Positions 23,509 to 36,018 of a stretch of 64,000 nucleotides of DNA are shown here, piece after piece. The number at the start of each line of letters is the position of its first letter. Position 1 is the stretch's first letter. Both the position numbers and the translations under genes were made by a program. The stretch comes from Lentinus brumalis. Taxonomy: Eukaryota; Basidiomycota; Agaricomycetes; Polyporales; Polyporaceae. Location: the NCBI GenBank assembly GCA_001792895.1, contig MARA01000003.1, forward strand, positions 806,001 through 870,000. The letters run 5' to 3'. Below the pieces are notes generated by a model that was not told the origin of the DNA, searched no databases, and worked only from the letters and a program-made list of their open reading frames with translations.

Positions 23509-25323
23509 TCTGAGCGATAGAAAGATGAAAGACGATAGTGTGTTTGAAAGAACAGCTTCTAGCACGCCAGCCTGCCAGTAGCAAAACGCAAGTCCAGCTC
23601 TACGGAAGAAGGGATGAGGGAAGGAGGAAGAGAGAGCCCCGGACGAGCTGGGGTTTATGAACCTTTATGTCGCTGGGGGCTGACACGGCGGACGGATCGG
23701 GACAGCTGCTTGTTCGGTTCCCGCCTGACCTGCGTCCCTCCGAGTCCAGCCACCGTCGACTGGAAAGTCGGATAGACAGCCTGATAGCTAGGTCAGAGCG
23801 CACGCCGCGAGCGAGTCATAGTGGAACAAACAGGCAAGACGGGCGTTTTGCAGCTCATGGCGTGGCTACTTGCTGGTGACTTGCTGGCATTCGTGTAGAA
23901 GCAAATTTCATCAAGTAAAACTACACGTCGAGAGATGTCCCGTGTAGCGTTGTTCACGCACAGAGCAATGAGGAAAGACATGAAGAGACTGAGCAAGACA
24001 CGGCGACGCAGGGCGGCGCACGAGGGCGCACGCCACAGTGTGCCACGCGAACTTAAACTTAAAGAGACGAGAGCGCTCAGAGTCAGTGGTTTGTCACGAC
24101 GCCGCCCGAGTCACCCGAAAGTTCAAATGTCTAAGGTTAAGTTGGAGTACTATACATGACAAGTCATGACAAGTCCGACTGCTTGACATTCGGACGTATA
24201 GAGACAATATGACGATAGTGCTGAGACACAGAAAACTCATTAGTATCCCAGAAGTACGACCAACCACGTTAGCTTCCTCGAGTGCTAGTAATAGAGGTCT
24301 GTACCATGAACGGCCATACTCGCACACAGCCGACCTAACCTCGGCTACACACCCCCAACTCGGCTGACGACACCATACCGAGGCGAAGCGGGCCCAAGAC
24401 ACGGCGGCGTCATGAAGGCGGCAGCTCGTCATGGCAGGACGCTACAGACCGGCGTCCTGTCCGCTGCCGGCCAGCGAGCCCAGTAGCATGCGCACGAGAC
24501 AGCAGGCCCTGTCATCTACGACTGGCCGCATATAGCACGCAAGGGAGGTTGGTACGAAGAAGCGAGGTGCGCACCTGAAGCTTCGGAGCCTTGAGTGGCT
24601 TGAGCATCCACTGGCAGTCTTCAGCCTTGCATACGGATGTCAGTCGTGCTTGGTCGTCTGCAGAGTACAGCCCAGGTCAAGCCGCGAATATGGGGTTGTG
24701 GGAGAGCAGGGATGTGCGATTGACAGAGGCTGGTCTGTCAAATTCGGTTCGGGTCAGCCACAAGTTGTGCTTCCTCTTTGGCGGGCTTCCCTGTTCGGAA
24801 CAATATTGTTCGCGTACTGTGTGCAGTTCTGTCGAACATGTTTTTTCAGGCTCCCGAGCCTCGGTGAGGAATTTGGCATGCGCCGATTTCACCCGTTCTC
24901 CTAATAGCGTGACGATGAGTCCAGTCAGCCTGATGGATTATAACGGAGGATTCACTGTGTAGCAACTGCTACATCTGATGTCGTTGGAAACGTCCCTGGG
25001 GCGCAATGGTGACTCCTGGACGCATCGGGACCTCAGTGAAGTTGTGAGTCCTCGAAGGACCCATCTTCCGTGAGTGTCGCCACAAGATCACACCGCAGTC
25101 TCCAACGTATGGTAGAAGTATATGTAGTTGATCGAACGCGAGAGATAGCAATGCGACATGCAATGAAGGAGTATGATGATGTACACCTGCGAAAGCGAAA
25201 CATTAACGAGAGAGGCGCGTCGGAGGGACTCCCCGCAGCAGCGTAACAGTACAACAGTCCAGTACATCCACGAGACGACGACATCAAGCTGCAGAGAGCA
25301 CTTGACGCGTAGCAACCACCCAC
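23509..25323. other. 1.8 kb intergenic region, no gene seen
   Basis: Open frames here are short, without splice continuity or motifs. There is a small tandem repeat (CATGACAAGT twice, near 24155-24175). The left part should contain the promoter of the lyase gene; the right part the 3' end of the seven-helix membrane protein gene. I see no RNA gene or transposon. Confidence 0.5.
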
Positions 25324-27787
25324 TCATCCCTGCTCCAAGCCCGCCAGTGGGTCCGGCGGTTCTGGATTTTCTGGATCCCAAGCCCGCGATACCCGTCGCG
25401 ACGGCGGCGACCTCGGGATCGGACTGTGCATGCGACTGTGACTGTGGTGACTACGCCCCACGTCCGGTCCCGGGGACTGGGAAGCGCTGCGTCGCGCAGA
25501 GGGCGAAGCCGTGCTTGCGCGCGACAGGATGGCGTGTGAGTCCGAGGCTGCGCCCGAGTGGGGCGTGCTCACGCCCGTCAGCGGATACTCGGGAGACGGG
25601 AGGATCATGGGGCTCTCGTTTCCGTGCCGCGCGATGGGGAGCCTGAACATGGAATCGACGGATGCGGAGTGCATTGGGGTCGACGACGCGACGGATGTCG
25701 ACCTGGAGACGGACACTGGGGCCTCTGGTGAGCGGGTCAAGGATCCGGAACGTACGCGGGAAGGACGGGAAGGCGTGAATGGTTCGGAGAACTCCCCAAA
25801 GCGGTAGCGGCTACCGCTGCTGGGGGCGTCGGACTCGCCGCGTTGGCGATAGCGCTGTCGCCAGTTCGATGCAACGCTGACCGGGGACCAGGCACGGCGA
25901 GAGTTCTTGGGGCGTAAGGCCGTCTCGTCTTCGATCTGTGCATGATGTATTGGCCTCCAATTAGCGGGGTCTTGCAGCCATGCTTCACGCTCGTGACGAT
26001 GGGCGACTCGGCCGAACGTGTGCATTGTGCATAAGGAGATGATGACCCCTGTGGAAGAATGAGGCGATGACACTAGAAGATGAGGAAGACAACGGGCATA
26101 CAGTCCAAAATGATCCAGCTGTTCGCGCCGAGGAGTAGCTGTTGAGTTACTCCCACCAGCATGACGATAGCAATGACAAGGAGGACCGCCGTGATAAAAG
26201 TGGTGTATAACAACTATCCTACGATGTCAGCACACTGCGTGAGATATCCCCAAGCAGGATAGCGCACCTCGTTCTTCAGCATGCTCCGCAGAAGTTCCGC
26301 ACGGGGAACATAGCGGATGATCCGTTCCATGACGGACGGAGGCGGCGGAGAACTCCCTCGGGGTCGCTCAGGCTCGCGACTAGCTGACATCCGGACTGGC
26401 GCGATGTTCGACGCCGATGACATCCTGGGCGGCTGGGGTATCGGGAGCTCGCCGGGAAGTGATGGCTTGCGCTGAAACACGGTGCTCGGGAGCATTGGCT
26501 CGCCTGTCCACCAGCGGCGAAACCGAACGACCATGTCCTTGGGGGTGCTCTGCCCAGACCGTGAGGATCGCCGACTAGGATGCGCTGAGGGACTGGGGAC
26601 ATAATCCCACCATCCGCGTCGGCTTGTCCGGACACCGTGGTCATCGTCCTTGTCATTGGTCTCGACCGAGCTTGTCTCGTCCTCCTCTTCCAAGGGTAGC
26701 GACAACCTTGCGTGGTCTGCGGGGCTGCGGTATGATCTGTAGACGGCCCATAGAACTGGACATTGTCAGCAATGGACGCCACCGCGCGGGAGGGTACCCA
26801 CAGCATAGACAGATGAAGCAAGCTTCCATAAATTGCAGGATTATGGACACGGGCAGCAACGGAGACTCGTTGACGGTTTCGCAAGTGCCTATATGCTGTG
26901 AGACTGATTCTGGGTTACGCGTATAACGGAGGTTGCTCACCTGTAAACCTCCTCCCACCCTTATACTGAACCAACACTAAACCAGAGACGGCGATGATTG
27001 CCGCACGCATGAGGGCCAGTGTTACAATAACGAATCCCGCATTGCTGAGACATCGATACGCCTTGGTACCCAAGATCCCGGTTACCTGCAAGGGGGTTAC
27101 ATCGGTGCAAATGACGGCATAGGGGCGAGCATACCAGTAATGTCGAGGAAACCAGCACGCCACCTTTCTTCAGCATTCCCACTCTGTCCAGGGTCGCAGC
27201 TGTCAGTACTTGGAGAATGGAAGCATGGTGGAGATAGGTAGGACTTACGCGGTGCAATTCAAGGACCAGTCGAAGTCGGCAACCACGAAGGTCACCGAAA
27301 CCAGTATGCCGAGGGCCTGGCTGACCACAAGCATGTAGAAAAGCGACTTGTTCTTGACGTTGACGATCCTCGCGTACTGGATGGCCCTGTACGTGTTCCT
27401 GAGGAAGAACACGCCCAGCGCTCCACCCATGACAAGCCAGCCCTCGGAAACGGCAAGGTTGGGAGCGTAGACAGAGCTGATGAGAGAGCCATCGTCGAGA
27501 GCAATATACGTCGGGTGGAAAGAGGAGATAGGGATTTTGTAGTAGCGCGAAAAGTCCGGGATGGTAACGGTGGTATGTATTACAACATGGACGACATTGG
27601 GGGTGCCGGAAGATCCAGGACAGGGCGTAACATAGGCAGAGAACGCGGTGGCAACGGAGTCCGCAAGGAGGGTCGCTGTGGTCGTGCCAAGCGAAGTGGG
27701 GGAAGACGTAGCGAGCGGGAGGGAGGAGCGGAGGGAATGGCGAGCGAGCGAGGAGCTGAGGGCGTCGGAGAGAGGGCCCGAGCTCAT
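25324..27787 (-). CDS. Orphan seven-helix membrane protein with long cytosolic tail
   Basis: Not assigned to a known family. From ATG 27787 (MSSGPLSDALSSSLARHSL) it has an N-terminal domain of about 110 residues, then hydrophobic segments in this order: WLVMGGALGVFFL, FYMLVVSQALGILVSVTFVV, VLVSSTLLVTGIL, GFVIVTLALMRAAIIAVSGL, LLPVSIILQFMEACFIFLW, TFITAVLLVIAIVMLVGV and WIILDWVIISLCTMHTF. Between helices 5 and 6 is a long Ser/Arg-rich loop (about 26700-26270). The C-terminal tail of about 230 residues is Ser/Pro/Arg-rich and ends at 25324. Introns are needed near 27210-27240, 26890-26940, 26770-26815, 26230-26275 and 26050-26105. The layout resembles a receptor, but loop motifs of known GPCR classes are absent, so receptor function is only a guess. 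Confidence 0.65.
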
Positions 27788-28411
27788 GACCGACGTGTGG
27801 AGGGAGGAGAGGAAGCGGGCGAGTGACACTCACCAGGAGGGGCACATCTGTCGGGAGTCAGGAGAGGGCTGCGGGCGGGTAGACTAAGCTGGGGCGACCC
27901 TGCTAGCAGAGAATGGAGATCAATGCACGGCTCACGGCGGACAAGAGGAAGCCGGCGCGAGGACACACGCCCCGTAGCAGGCGAGATGAGCCACCAGGCA
28001 ACAGACAGGCCCCGGCGGCCAGCAGGGATTGAATGGTAGCGATGGTGTGCAGAAGCAGCCCACGCGGTCATGCCCATCCAGGGGTAATTAAACCATCTGC
28101 GACCCCTGCCAGAACATGCCTTGTCTTTGCCTTTTTGATGCCTCGCTTCCGCGTCCATGCCTGCGATGAACGTTCCCGCTGAGGTCGAGCAGAGCGCGGA
28201 CAGAGTCCCAGTCTGCTCAGTGCTTCAAGTTCAACATTGCGCTTGAACAGCTTGCCCGCGTGCGTCATTTCCCCGCGCGCTCGATCACAGTCATTAACTT
28301 CCTCGGCAACAACCGATAAGATTCTGAATCTTTTCTGCGATCTCTGGCACCTCCACCTTTCGCGGACCCTCTTCTCGCTTGTGCACAAAACTCGGCCTGC
28401 CTGTACACCCC
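27788..28411. other. Divergent promoter region
   Basis: 624 bp between the start codons of the membrane protein (minus) and adenylate kinase 6 (plus). It must hold both promoters and 5' UTRs. I see no coding exon or repeat. Confidence 0.5.
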
Positions 28412-29079
28412 ATGCCTGTCTCCAGAAAAGCACCCGTCATCGTCATCACCGGCACGCCCGGAACAGGCAAGACCACGCACGCAGAGCTTCTAGCCCAGGA
28501 GTCTCCCGTACCGCTGAAACACATCAATGTCGGAGAGCTGGTCAAGGAAAAGGGTCTACACGAGGAGTATGACGAGGAATGGCAGAGCTACACGGTCGAC
28601 GAGGACAAGGTACGTCTCGCAACCAAACGTCCCGCCGGTTCGCACGAACACCGCGTTTGATCTAAACAGCCCGCCTAGCTGCTCGACGAGCTCGAACCGC
28701 TCGCTTCAGAAGGCGGCATCATTCTAGACTGGCACACATGCGAACTGTTCCCTGAGCGATGGGCGGATCTCGTCGTCGTGCTACGATGCGACCACACGAA
28801 GCTATGGGACCGACTCGAGAAGAGGCATGTGCAATCAGCCTCCGGCCATTCTACTCTGAACTGACATAGCGTCGCTTACGCAGAGGCTACCCACTGAAGA
28901 AGATTCAGGAGAACAACCAGGCCGAGATCATGGAGGTTGTCCTAGACGAGGCTCGCTCATCATACGCGCAGGAGATCGTCGTGGAGCTGCAGAGTGAAGG
29001 GACGGAAGACCTCGAGTCCAACGTAGCGCGCATCGTGCAGTGGATCGAGGCATGGCAAAAAGACAGGGAACAGTCGTAG
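28412..29079 (+). CDS. FAP7: Adenylate kinase isoenzyme 6 (Fap7/hCINAP)
   Basis: A nuclear adenylate kinase/ATPase needed for late 40S ribosome maturation. Exons: 28412-28609, 28679-28824, 28884-29079. The P-loop GTPGTGKTTHAE, the NVGELVKEKGL motif, DWHTCELFPERWADLVVVL and the lid/NMP parts RGYPLKKIQENNQAEIMEVV are all present. Length about 179 residues fits the family. The second intron begins with GC (GCATGT) rather than GT; it is the only way to join GAGAAGAG to AGGCTACCC in frame. Terminal stop TAG 29077-29079. Confidence 0.93.
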
Positions 29080-29184
29080 GTGTGTCCTCGACGATGACAA
29101 GATCTGCACGATATATATGTGTCAAGCAGTTGGCCACATCCATGACGTTTTCTTCCGGCTCGAGACCTCCATCAGTCCTCACGG

Positions 29185-30043
29185 TCATCCGGTGAAGACC
29201 CACATGCCCTTGCGGTCTTCACGAGGCATGCCGTGTCCGTGCTCCATCTCGTTGCGCTCACGCTTGGGAGTCTTCTTCTTTCCTTGCGCGATCCTGACCT
29301 TCTCAAAGTACACGTATCTACAAAACTTTCGTCAGCGTCGCCACAGGTCTTGATGCGACATATATGGAGCACTCACGCGGCGTAGTAGGTCCCGTTTCCG
29401 GCACCTCCGGTAGGGCCAGTAGCTTTCACTGTTAATAACGTCAGTGAGACACATGCGCAGCAGGTCAGACACGAGACGTACTGAACCGCTGGAAGGAGTT
29501 GTTGTTGACGTTCCCAATATCCTTCAACCAGTGCGTAATCTATGTGCCCCAGCTGATTAGCGTCTTCGCGCCATACAATGGTATGGCTCTTATCAGTACC
29601 TTGAATCCGGGCTCCTTCTGCAGCGCGCGAATCTTGCGACGGATATCGTTGCAGTCGTCACTGCAAATCACAGATCAGCAAATGCGGCAGAACCGCGACA
29701 TAACTTTCCCCACTCACTAGATGGGAAGGTCACCCTGCAGATAATTCGACGCGACATGTCAACACTCAATCACGACGTGACGGCATCCCAGGGGGCGCGT
29801 AGACTGTAGACGCACCTCGTCTTCGCCCTCCAGGACGACCTCGCGCCAATCTTTGGGCGCGGCCGGCGCAGCCTTGGCTTTGCCCTTCTTTGCACCCAAC
29901 GATGACCCCTCTCCCACGTCCGAGACGCGTGCCTTCTTCGCAGCAGGCTCCATGAGGGCAGTGAACGCGTCCGGCTTCTCTGCCTGCTCAGTCGTGAGGT
30001 CAATGACCGGACCGAACACGTCGGACTTGCGCTTGGGTGGCAT
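29185..30043 (-). CDS. DUF7726-like nuclear protein
   Basis: ATG 30043 (MPPKRKSDVFGPVIDL) starts a basic N-terminus with KAARV-type and KKGKAK runs. Further exons supply GDLPIY, DDCNDIRRKIRALQKE, VTHWLKDIGNVNNNSF, and ATGPTGGAGNGTYYAAYVYF, then a C-terminus ending MWVFTG-stop at 29185. This order (DDC.IRRKI, then V.H.LK.IG.N.N) matches the fungal domain I know as DUF7726; its function is not known. Four short introns. The family name is from memory and is the less certain part of the call. Confidence 0.72.
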
Positions 30044-30585
30044 GCTGGTATATGCGCAAGGCCGAGATCAAAAAGCAAAGGTATATGACGCTGTCGAGAG
30101 AACGCGTCCAATGCTGGTGCTGGTGGTATCCGTCTTCGATGTTTGGCGCGCGGCGTTGCCTCAAGTGACGGCGTCTATCGCGTTACGTCACGCGTTCTTG
30201 GTGACAAGAGACGACGACGGTCACAGGGCTCAGCTGCCAGCTTGGTTGTCGTCTTCTCCAAGCTGGGACGGAACGCGTTCGGAGTCGCCCTTGCGGGTTA
30301 ACATGGGTTGTTCCCTTGACCGGGTACGCCATGTCGGATAGTTCAGTCCGTCTCCTGGGCAATGTCGCTTGGTTCGCGCTGGGGAACTCGGCTCTCGCAG
30401 TCGACCTCGGAGATCCGTCCACGTAACTGGGGATGTATAACCACGGAACAGGAGTTTTACGCGTCTCGTAAGGACTTCAGTTCCACGATGATGAATCGTA
30501 CCGAAGGACAAGCAGGCAACCTAGCTTACGAGCAGCCCCACCCGTTCAATGTGCTCCTCTTTCTTGCATGTCACCTTACCACGCC
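30044..30585. other. Intergenic, no gene seen
   Basis: 542 bp between two minus-strand genes. It holds the promoter of the DUF7726-like gene and the 3' UTR of the amidase gene. No supported feature. Confidence 0.5.
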
Positions 30586-32948
30586 CTACACGTCTGTCCC
30601 GAGCTCTCTGCGGAAGCCTGGTCCTCCCCCTGGCTTGATTTGCTCCTTCGGTACCGGCGGTGCTTCGTCGCGAAGGGATCCCCACACGGAGTCCCGCGTC
30701 CACGCGTCATTCTTCGCGGCGATAGACCTGTAGTACGTCGCTCCTGTCGACGAATGGAAGGCGAACTTTTGGTCGGTTGCTCCCGTGCCATTGATAGCAT
30801 GGCGAAGCCCCGGCCAGTCATCCAGACCGACCGAGCCTTTGGCGTGCTGGATAGAGAGTATGCTTCGACTGCCACGGGCGAAGGCCGGGGTTTGAGAGAC
30901 ACGGGAGTACGTCTGGTTGATTGCGGAACCGTAGGCGCCTCGGAGGGGGTCAGCGGTTATCGGGCACAATGAGAGCCTGACAACATACCGAACTGCATCT
31001 CGTACAGCGTGTAGTTGGAAAACACCGAGAGTGGGTAGGAGAAGGCGTCCCTCAGGACAACGGAGCCACCGTGGGTCGACTGTGTCGTCCCCTCAGTCAG
31101 CTGCACGCCCCACTATAGCGAGCGACCAGATTCAGACTCAGCGGCCTAGAAACGAAAGCACTGAAGCGGCTCACCTGCACCCATCCGTCAGAGACATACT
31201 TCTGCTCGTTGAAGTAGCTAAGCCGCTGCTCGAACCGAACGACGTGCTTTCCCTGGTCGCCATGTAGCACGGACTCAATCACGATTGATCGGTTCGCAAC
31301 AACGGACAGGCGCACTGTCGCGTTGTCCGCCGATGCCCTTCCCGACGTCGCCGCAAGCGCATCCGTGGGCGCAATGTACGCCGTCATCGTCCCGGACACC
31401 TCGGTCTTCCCCAGCCACAGGTGCAGCGACCCGGAAACAAACCAGTCTGAGTTGATCGTCGGGTCCTCGCCCTGGCCGCGGACCCGCAGGGTAATGTTGT
31501 GTTCGGCACCGTCCGCAAGGACGGGAAGGAACGGTGTCAAGTCGATAAAGTAAGTCGGCTGGTCGTACGTCCCATACGCGGTCAGCGGCCGCCAGTTCGT
31601 GGGAGTGATGCCACCGGTATATATCACCGCATGTGGCCAAACCACACCCGCGAGCTTGCCGTCCACCAGAGCCTGGACCTCCCGAAAAGGTCCCTTTCCT
31701 ATCAGGCCTGTCGATGATGGAAAGTAAGACAGGAATTCATCGGGTGTGTTGAGGTACCAGAATTCCTCCGCCGAGTTTCCAGACGCATATACTTCAAGGA
31801 ACGCCTGCTGCGCGCGCCGCGGGACGGTCACGGCGACTGTGCCGCCTGCGTCGTTGTCGATGGCGAAGAAATTCGTCTGATTTGGAGAGAGGTTGCTTAT
31901 GGGCAGGACCAGGTCAGCTACGGCTGGTTTGGGGAACTCGGCGGTAGGTGCGTAAAATGTGCCGGTCAGCGTTACTAGAGACCAAAAGTCAGCTCAGACT
32001 CGGTTGGTAATCACAGACTAAGACATGCCATGGAAAACCCCGTCGAGGGCGCTACATCGGACATCAATACTTTTCCACCGATATCTTTAATTGGGTTTGC
32101 TCACTAGTCTGCCGATATGATATTGCTGAAGTCCATGAGGAGATCCCCCGATTTCGCGAACAAAGCGCTGTAGTGGGTGACATCTTTGACACTGTGTAAG
32201 GGTATGAGCTATGCTCCAGTGGCGGAGGAAGTAACCACCCACATGCTGGTAGAAAGGGTCAGTAGGTCGCCAGAAACATGGGGACAGCGATACTCACGTC
32301 CAGATGGTACCGGTCTTAGTTGGCTCCGCGCTCGAGTGTCGCCAGACTAGATATTCATCAGTACATATGTAGTAGTTGAGTCGGCCCATCATGCATCAGC
32401 ACTCACCCTCAACGTGGGACAAATACAAGGACTCCGCGAACCATCAGCCGGTCTTAGCCACGGTCAGATATTTGAGAACTCACGCTCAGCCGATCATATT
32501 GTGTGCCATTGCTACCACGCAGGTTGAGGAACAATCTCGCCCACGTAATTCAACAGAAGAAGACGTACGAATACACGGTGAGGTTAAGCGTCACAGCCGC
32601 CCAATTACCGGGCTGGCCGCATGCCTTGTCCGTAGGCGGAGTGTACGCAGCGATCGCAGGATTATTGTAGCTCCCGTCCCCAAAGTCGTGCTTGAGCAAG
32701 TCCACGGTGCATTTCGAGCCTCCCTGCGGCACAACAGGCGGCGCGTACACCTGCAAATCAATCAGAGGAGCTACTGTATCGTCGTCGGTCGACAGCGGCA
32801 CGCGCCGTTCGACGGTCGGGGTCAGGTGTTCCGGCGGTCCCACCTCTAGAGCTGCGTACAGTACCGCGAGCTCCTCCGAAGACGGCTGCGCCCTTGCAGG
32901 GACCAGGATGGCCACGATGGCAGTCAGCAAAGTCTGGAGGTAGCGCAT
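30586..32948 (-). CDS. Secreted PNGase A-like glycoasparaginase amidase
   Basis: Peptide-N4-(N-acetyl-beta-glucosaminyl)asparagine amidase A family: removes N-glycans from glycoproteins in the extracellular or secretory space. ATG 32948 opens a signal peptide (MRYLQTLLTAIVAILVPARA). Then come the family pieces TVDLLKHDFGDGSYNNPAI, ACGQPGNWAAVTLNLTV, WRHSSAEPTKTGTIW, VTHYSALFAKSGDLLMDF, the AEEFWYLNTPDEF segment, PHAVIYTGGITPTNWRP, DQPTYFIDLTPFLP, NSDWFVSGSLHLWLG and the C-terminal domain with YFNEQKYVSDGWVQ. The open frame ends at 30586. Several NxS/T sequons fit a secreted protein. At least six introns; some borders in 31990-32560 are approximate. Head to head with the INO80 subunit gene. 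Confidence 0.87.
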
Positions 32949-33274
32949 TGCGTCCGACAGGCTGAGTGGTCGAGGTAGATGTCAACGTCCTGGCCGCCAA
33001 CCTCGCTGCCCATGAAGTTTGTGATGCAAGGAGCTTCGAACATTCTGATAACGGGCCGCGCGGGTAACATCATGTGGAACGCGTTAGCGAAGTTCAGGAT
33101 TGAACATAAGCGCGCACGGTGCAGCCACGAGATCGAGATCTTACCGGCGTTAAGCGTGATCGGGCCGGGCGCCTGGCGAGTTGGGGTCGTTCAGCCAGGT
33201 TCAGCCACTCGACCACATCTCTGATTCTCTCGCTCGTCGCTTCTTTGCTGAATTTCGCTGGTGCTGAACCTATC

Positions 33275-34667
33275 ATGCCTCCAAGAAGAAAGGTGTACGA
33301 GGAAGAATCGGAGGACGCGGCCAGCGGTGAGTCCTGTCACGTCCCTGTAACGTTGCATGCTCTAAGCTTCTGCGTTCATGAATCCAGAGGCGCAGTCCGA
33401 ACCAGTGGAGGACGACGAGCTTGACATGGATATAGACGACGATGCAGAAGGAGAAGAAGGCGACGACATTGACGTTGTGGGTGATGGAACGCATGACGAC
33501 GAAGGGGTCGTCGATGACAAGGACGTGGTGGAGGAGGACATAGAGGATGAGCTGATTGACGTACGTCATGTCTCTTGCGTTGGTCTCTGGTGCACATATG
33601 AACATACGCGCTTCCAAATAGGATGCCTCAGATGTGGACGGTCTATCTTCTCCCGCTCCGGTTCCAGGACCATCACACCCGCGGCTCAAGATCAAGCTGA
33701 AGCTGCCTGGTTCTGGCGCGCTTGCCACTCCCCCTCGCGCTCGCCGGCAAGCCGCTGCTGCTGCTCGCGGTACGTCTGCAAGAGCTTGTGTATCTACATG
33801 GTCTGACGGGAGGGCTAGGGAGCGACATAGAGTCTGAAGATGACGACGAAGAAGAGGATGACGAGGGCGAAAACTCGACGCGCTCCGGCTCAGTTGCTGG
33901 CGGTGCCAGTGCTCGGGTGCTGACCGCACGCCAGGCAGTCCTTGCGAATGTGGTAGACTCATCGCATGTGTCTCTGAGTGCGTACAGGTGTCTTGCATCT
34001 TTTGCATTGGTCAACTGACACTGCCTCGCAGTTGAGCCTCCGAATCCTCGGAAGAAGAAGCCTTTGACGGAGATTGAGATCGCATTGAAGCGAGAGGAGA
34101 CTGCAAGGAAGCGGCGCAACCTCACGGAGAAGAAGCTCGAGGATGAGAAGGTGAGTTCGTGCGCACATTATGCTCACGCGGATCCTGAGCTCGTATATAC
34201 AGGCCGAGACTATCAACCGTCTGCTCAAGAAGCAATCTAGAGCACGAGGGAAACGCAACGCCCTCGCCACGGCAGAAGATAAACCAGGCCCGGGAGAAGC
34301 TGCCGGTGAGGGCGACTACGAAGAGGCACCCGAAGCATTCGTACCTCCGCCCACCATGTACCGATGGGTGTCCAGTGCACGATCACTACCCAAAGAAGTC
34401 GGGGGACAGGAGAATGCGGAACGAGTCATGACCATGTCCTTCTCGGTTCCCGCCAGCGTGCTCGCACCGAAGAACGAGAATGCAATGGAAGTAGATGGTG
34501 GCGCTGTTCCTGTTCCCCCGCAGCCGCGACTACCACCAGCGACACCACCGATGTGTGATGTGCAGGGATGCACGGCGGTGAGGAAGTATCGGCTGGTCCG
34601 CGACTTCCAGAAGGGCGCATGTGGGATGGGACACCTCAAATTGCTTGAGGCGCAGCTTGTGCAGTAG
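33275..34667 (+). CDS. IES2: INO80 complex subunit B (Ies2/PAPA-1 family)
   Basis: Subunit of the INO80 chromatin remodeller. ATG 33275 (MPPRRKVYEEESEDAAS) starts an acidic N-terminus (runs of Asp/Glu around 33400-33560), followed by HPRLKIKLKLPG and another acidic block. The defining PAPA-1/Ies2 region is PPNPRKKKPLTEIEIALKR, EETARKRRNLTEKKLEDEK, then AETINRLLKKQ. The C-terminus holds a HIT-type zinc-finger-like segment (MCDVQGCTAVRKYRLVRD and GACGMGHLKLLE), as in animal INO80B. Stop at 34665-34667. Four or five introns. Confidence 0.88.
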
Positions 34668-35748
34668 CATGGTATCCCAAAGTGGCTTATTGACCGGATC
34701 GTTCATGATGTACTTCTACTGATATTCACGCTTTGCTTGTTAAGAGACTCCCGACATCATAGCATGGTATAGGTACACGTTCGACGTGGACTCCGGTGCT
34801 GAAGACAGCAATATATAGGAATACTTTAAGGATACGTACGGCCCTCCGGGCAAACCTGGACACGACAGTCATGCGTCATTCTGAACGGCAATCGGCTAAT
34901 CGGCCCGGGTAATCAGACGGCAACACCAGCCAGAGCCTCAGCGCCGACTCTCCTTTTCGCCATCACTTAGGATCGTAGCAGTGTACGCCGCATGCTGCTC
35001 GTGATCGCTGCGAAGCCACAGTCATAGGCGTCGACAGAATTGAATTCAACGCAGTTCAACTCGTAGACGCGCCGCAGCCACTCGCGACTCGGACTGCGTA
35101 CTACACTGCGTCTCTAAACATGTGTAAGTACGACGCGAGGCCACCATATCCGCAGTCAGGTGAGTCAACATCATTGTGAACGAGCATTCACCGCGCATTG
35201 TTACGCAGTACAGCGCAACCGGTAAGTATGCTATATATGAGGCATGATGCTGGCAATGCTACTGAGAGAACACGGCCGAAATGTGGCCAGTATCCTTACA
35301 CCACGTAAGTAAGCTCATAAAACCGTGTGTATTTGTTGACAATAATGTACACAGATTCACGCATCACGCGCCATCGAGGTTCCAAGGTACCGGACCGTCA
35401 GAGTGTTCAGATGGCGTAACGGCCGAGGAAGCGGTAACATGGAAGAGATCATCATCCGCACCTTTCGGTCTGTGACTAGTGTCTATCAAGTGCCTCTGGT
35501 ACCAAGCCACTATGATTGCATGCCGTGTGTATCTGGTGGGGTCACTTTCATAGTCTTCTTCGACCCTAGCACTCATATCGAGCGTCGGACTAGGAGCGGC
35601 AGGTGCTGGACAGGAGACTTTGTCGTGCTCAGGCCGTCAGTTTACCGGCATGGATACATAGATATGAAGCTCGTATATGACGAATGGAAGGCTCGCAATT
35701 GTGTGTATAGGTATGTTCTTCACGGTCACGGAGCTGTAAACATGTCAC
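34668..35748. other. Gene-poor stretch, start of the accessory region
   Basis: About 1.1 kb with no supported gene. It contains one copy of a dispersed 18 bp sequence (GGCCCTCCGGGCAAACCT near 34850) seen again near 36215 and, inverted, near 62086. Open frames around 35281-35756 lack motifs and splice logic. Confidence 0.45.
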
Positions 35749-35750
35749 TA

Positions 35751-36018
35751 CTGTAGAGATCAGACCGTAGCGGCGGGGGTCCGGGGTGTGACACCCGCCG
35801 GTAGGGTCTGACATAGCGGCGGTAGGCCCAAGGAAGTGTGACATCGCCGCCGTAGGCGGCGAAAATTTCCGAATTTGGGCATCTAAACGCCCGAGAACAG
35901 GCTACTTGAGGCTGTCACACGCGGCGGCGGGCCTAGTGACCTGTGACCGAGGGCCAAATAGCGGCGCGGCGACGGGCCTTGTGACGTGTGACGCGCCGCT
36001 ACGGTCTGATCTCTACAG
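35751..36018. mobile_element. 268 bp MITE with perfect 25 bp inverted ends and TA duplication
   Basis: Left end begins CTGTAGAGATCAGACC (35751-35775) and the right end (35994-36018) is its exact reverse complement over 25 bp. Both sides are flanked by TA (35749-35750 and 36019-36020). There is no coding potential. The interior is rich in GCGGCG and in TGTGAC/GTGACC motifs, e.g. GTGACCTGTGACCGAG near 35940. TA duplications indicate a Tc1/mariner/pogo-type transposase. The first five bases and the subterminal motif match the autonomous element at 45142-49649. Confidence 0.85.
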
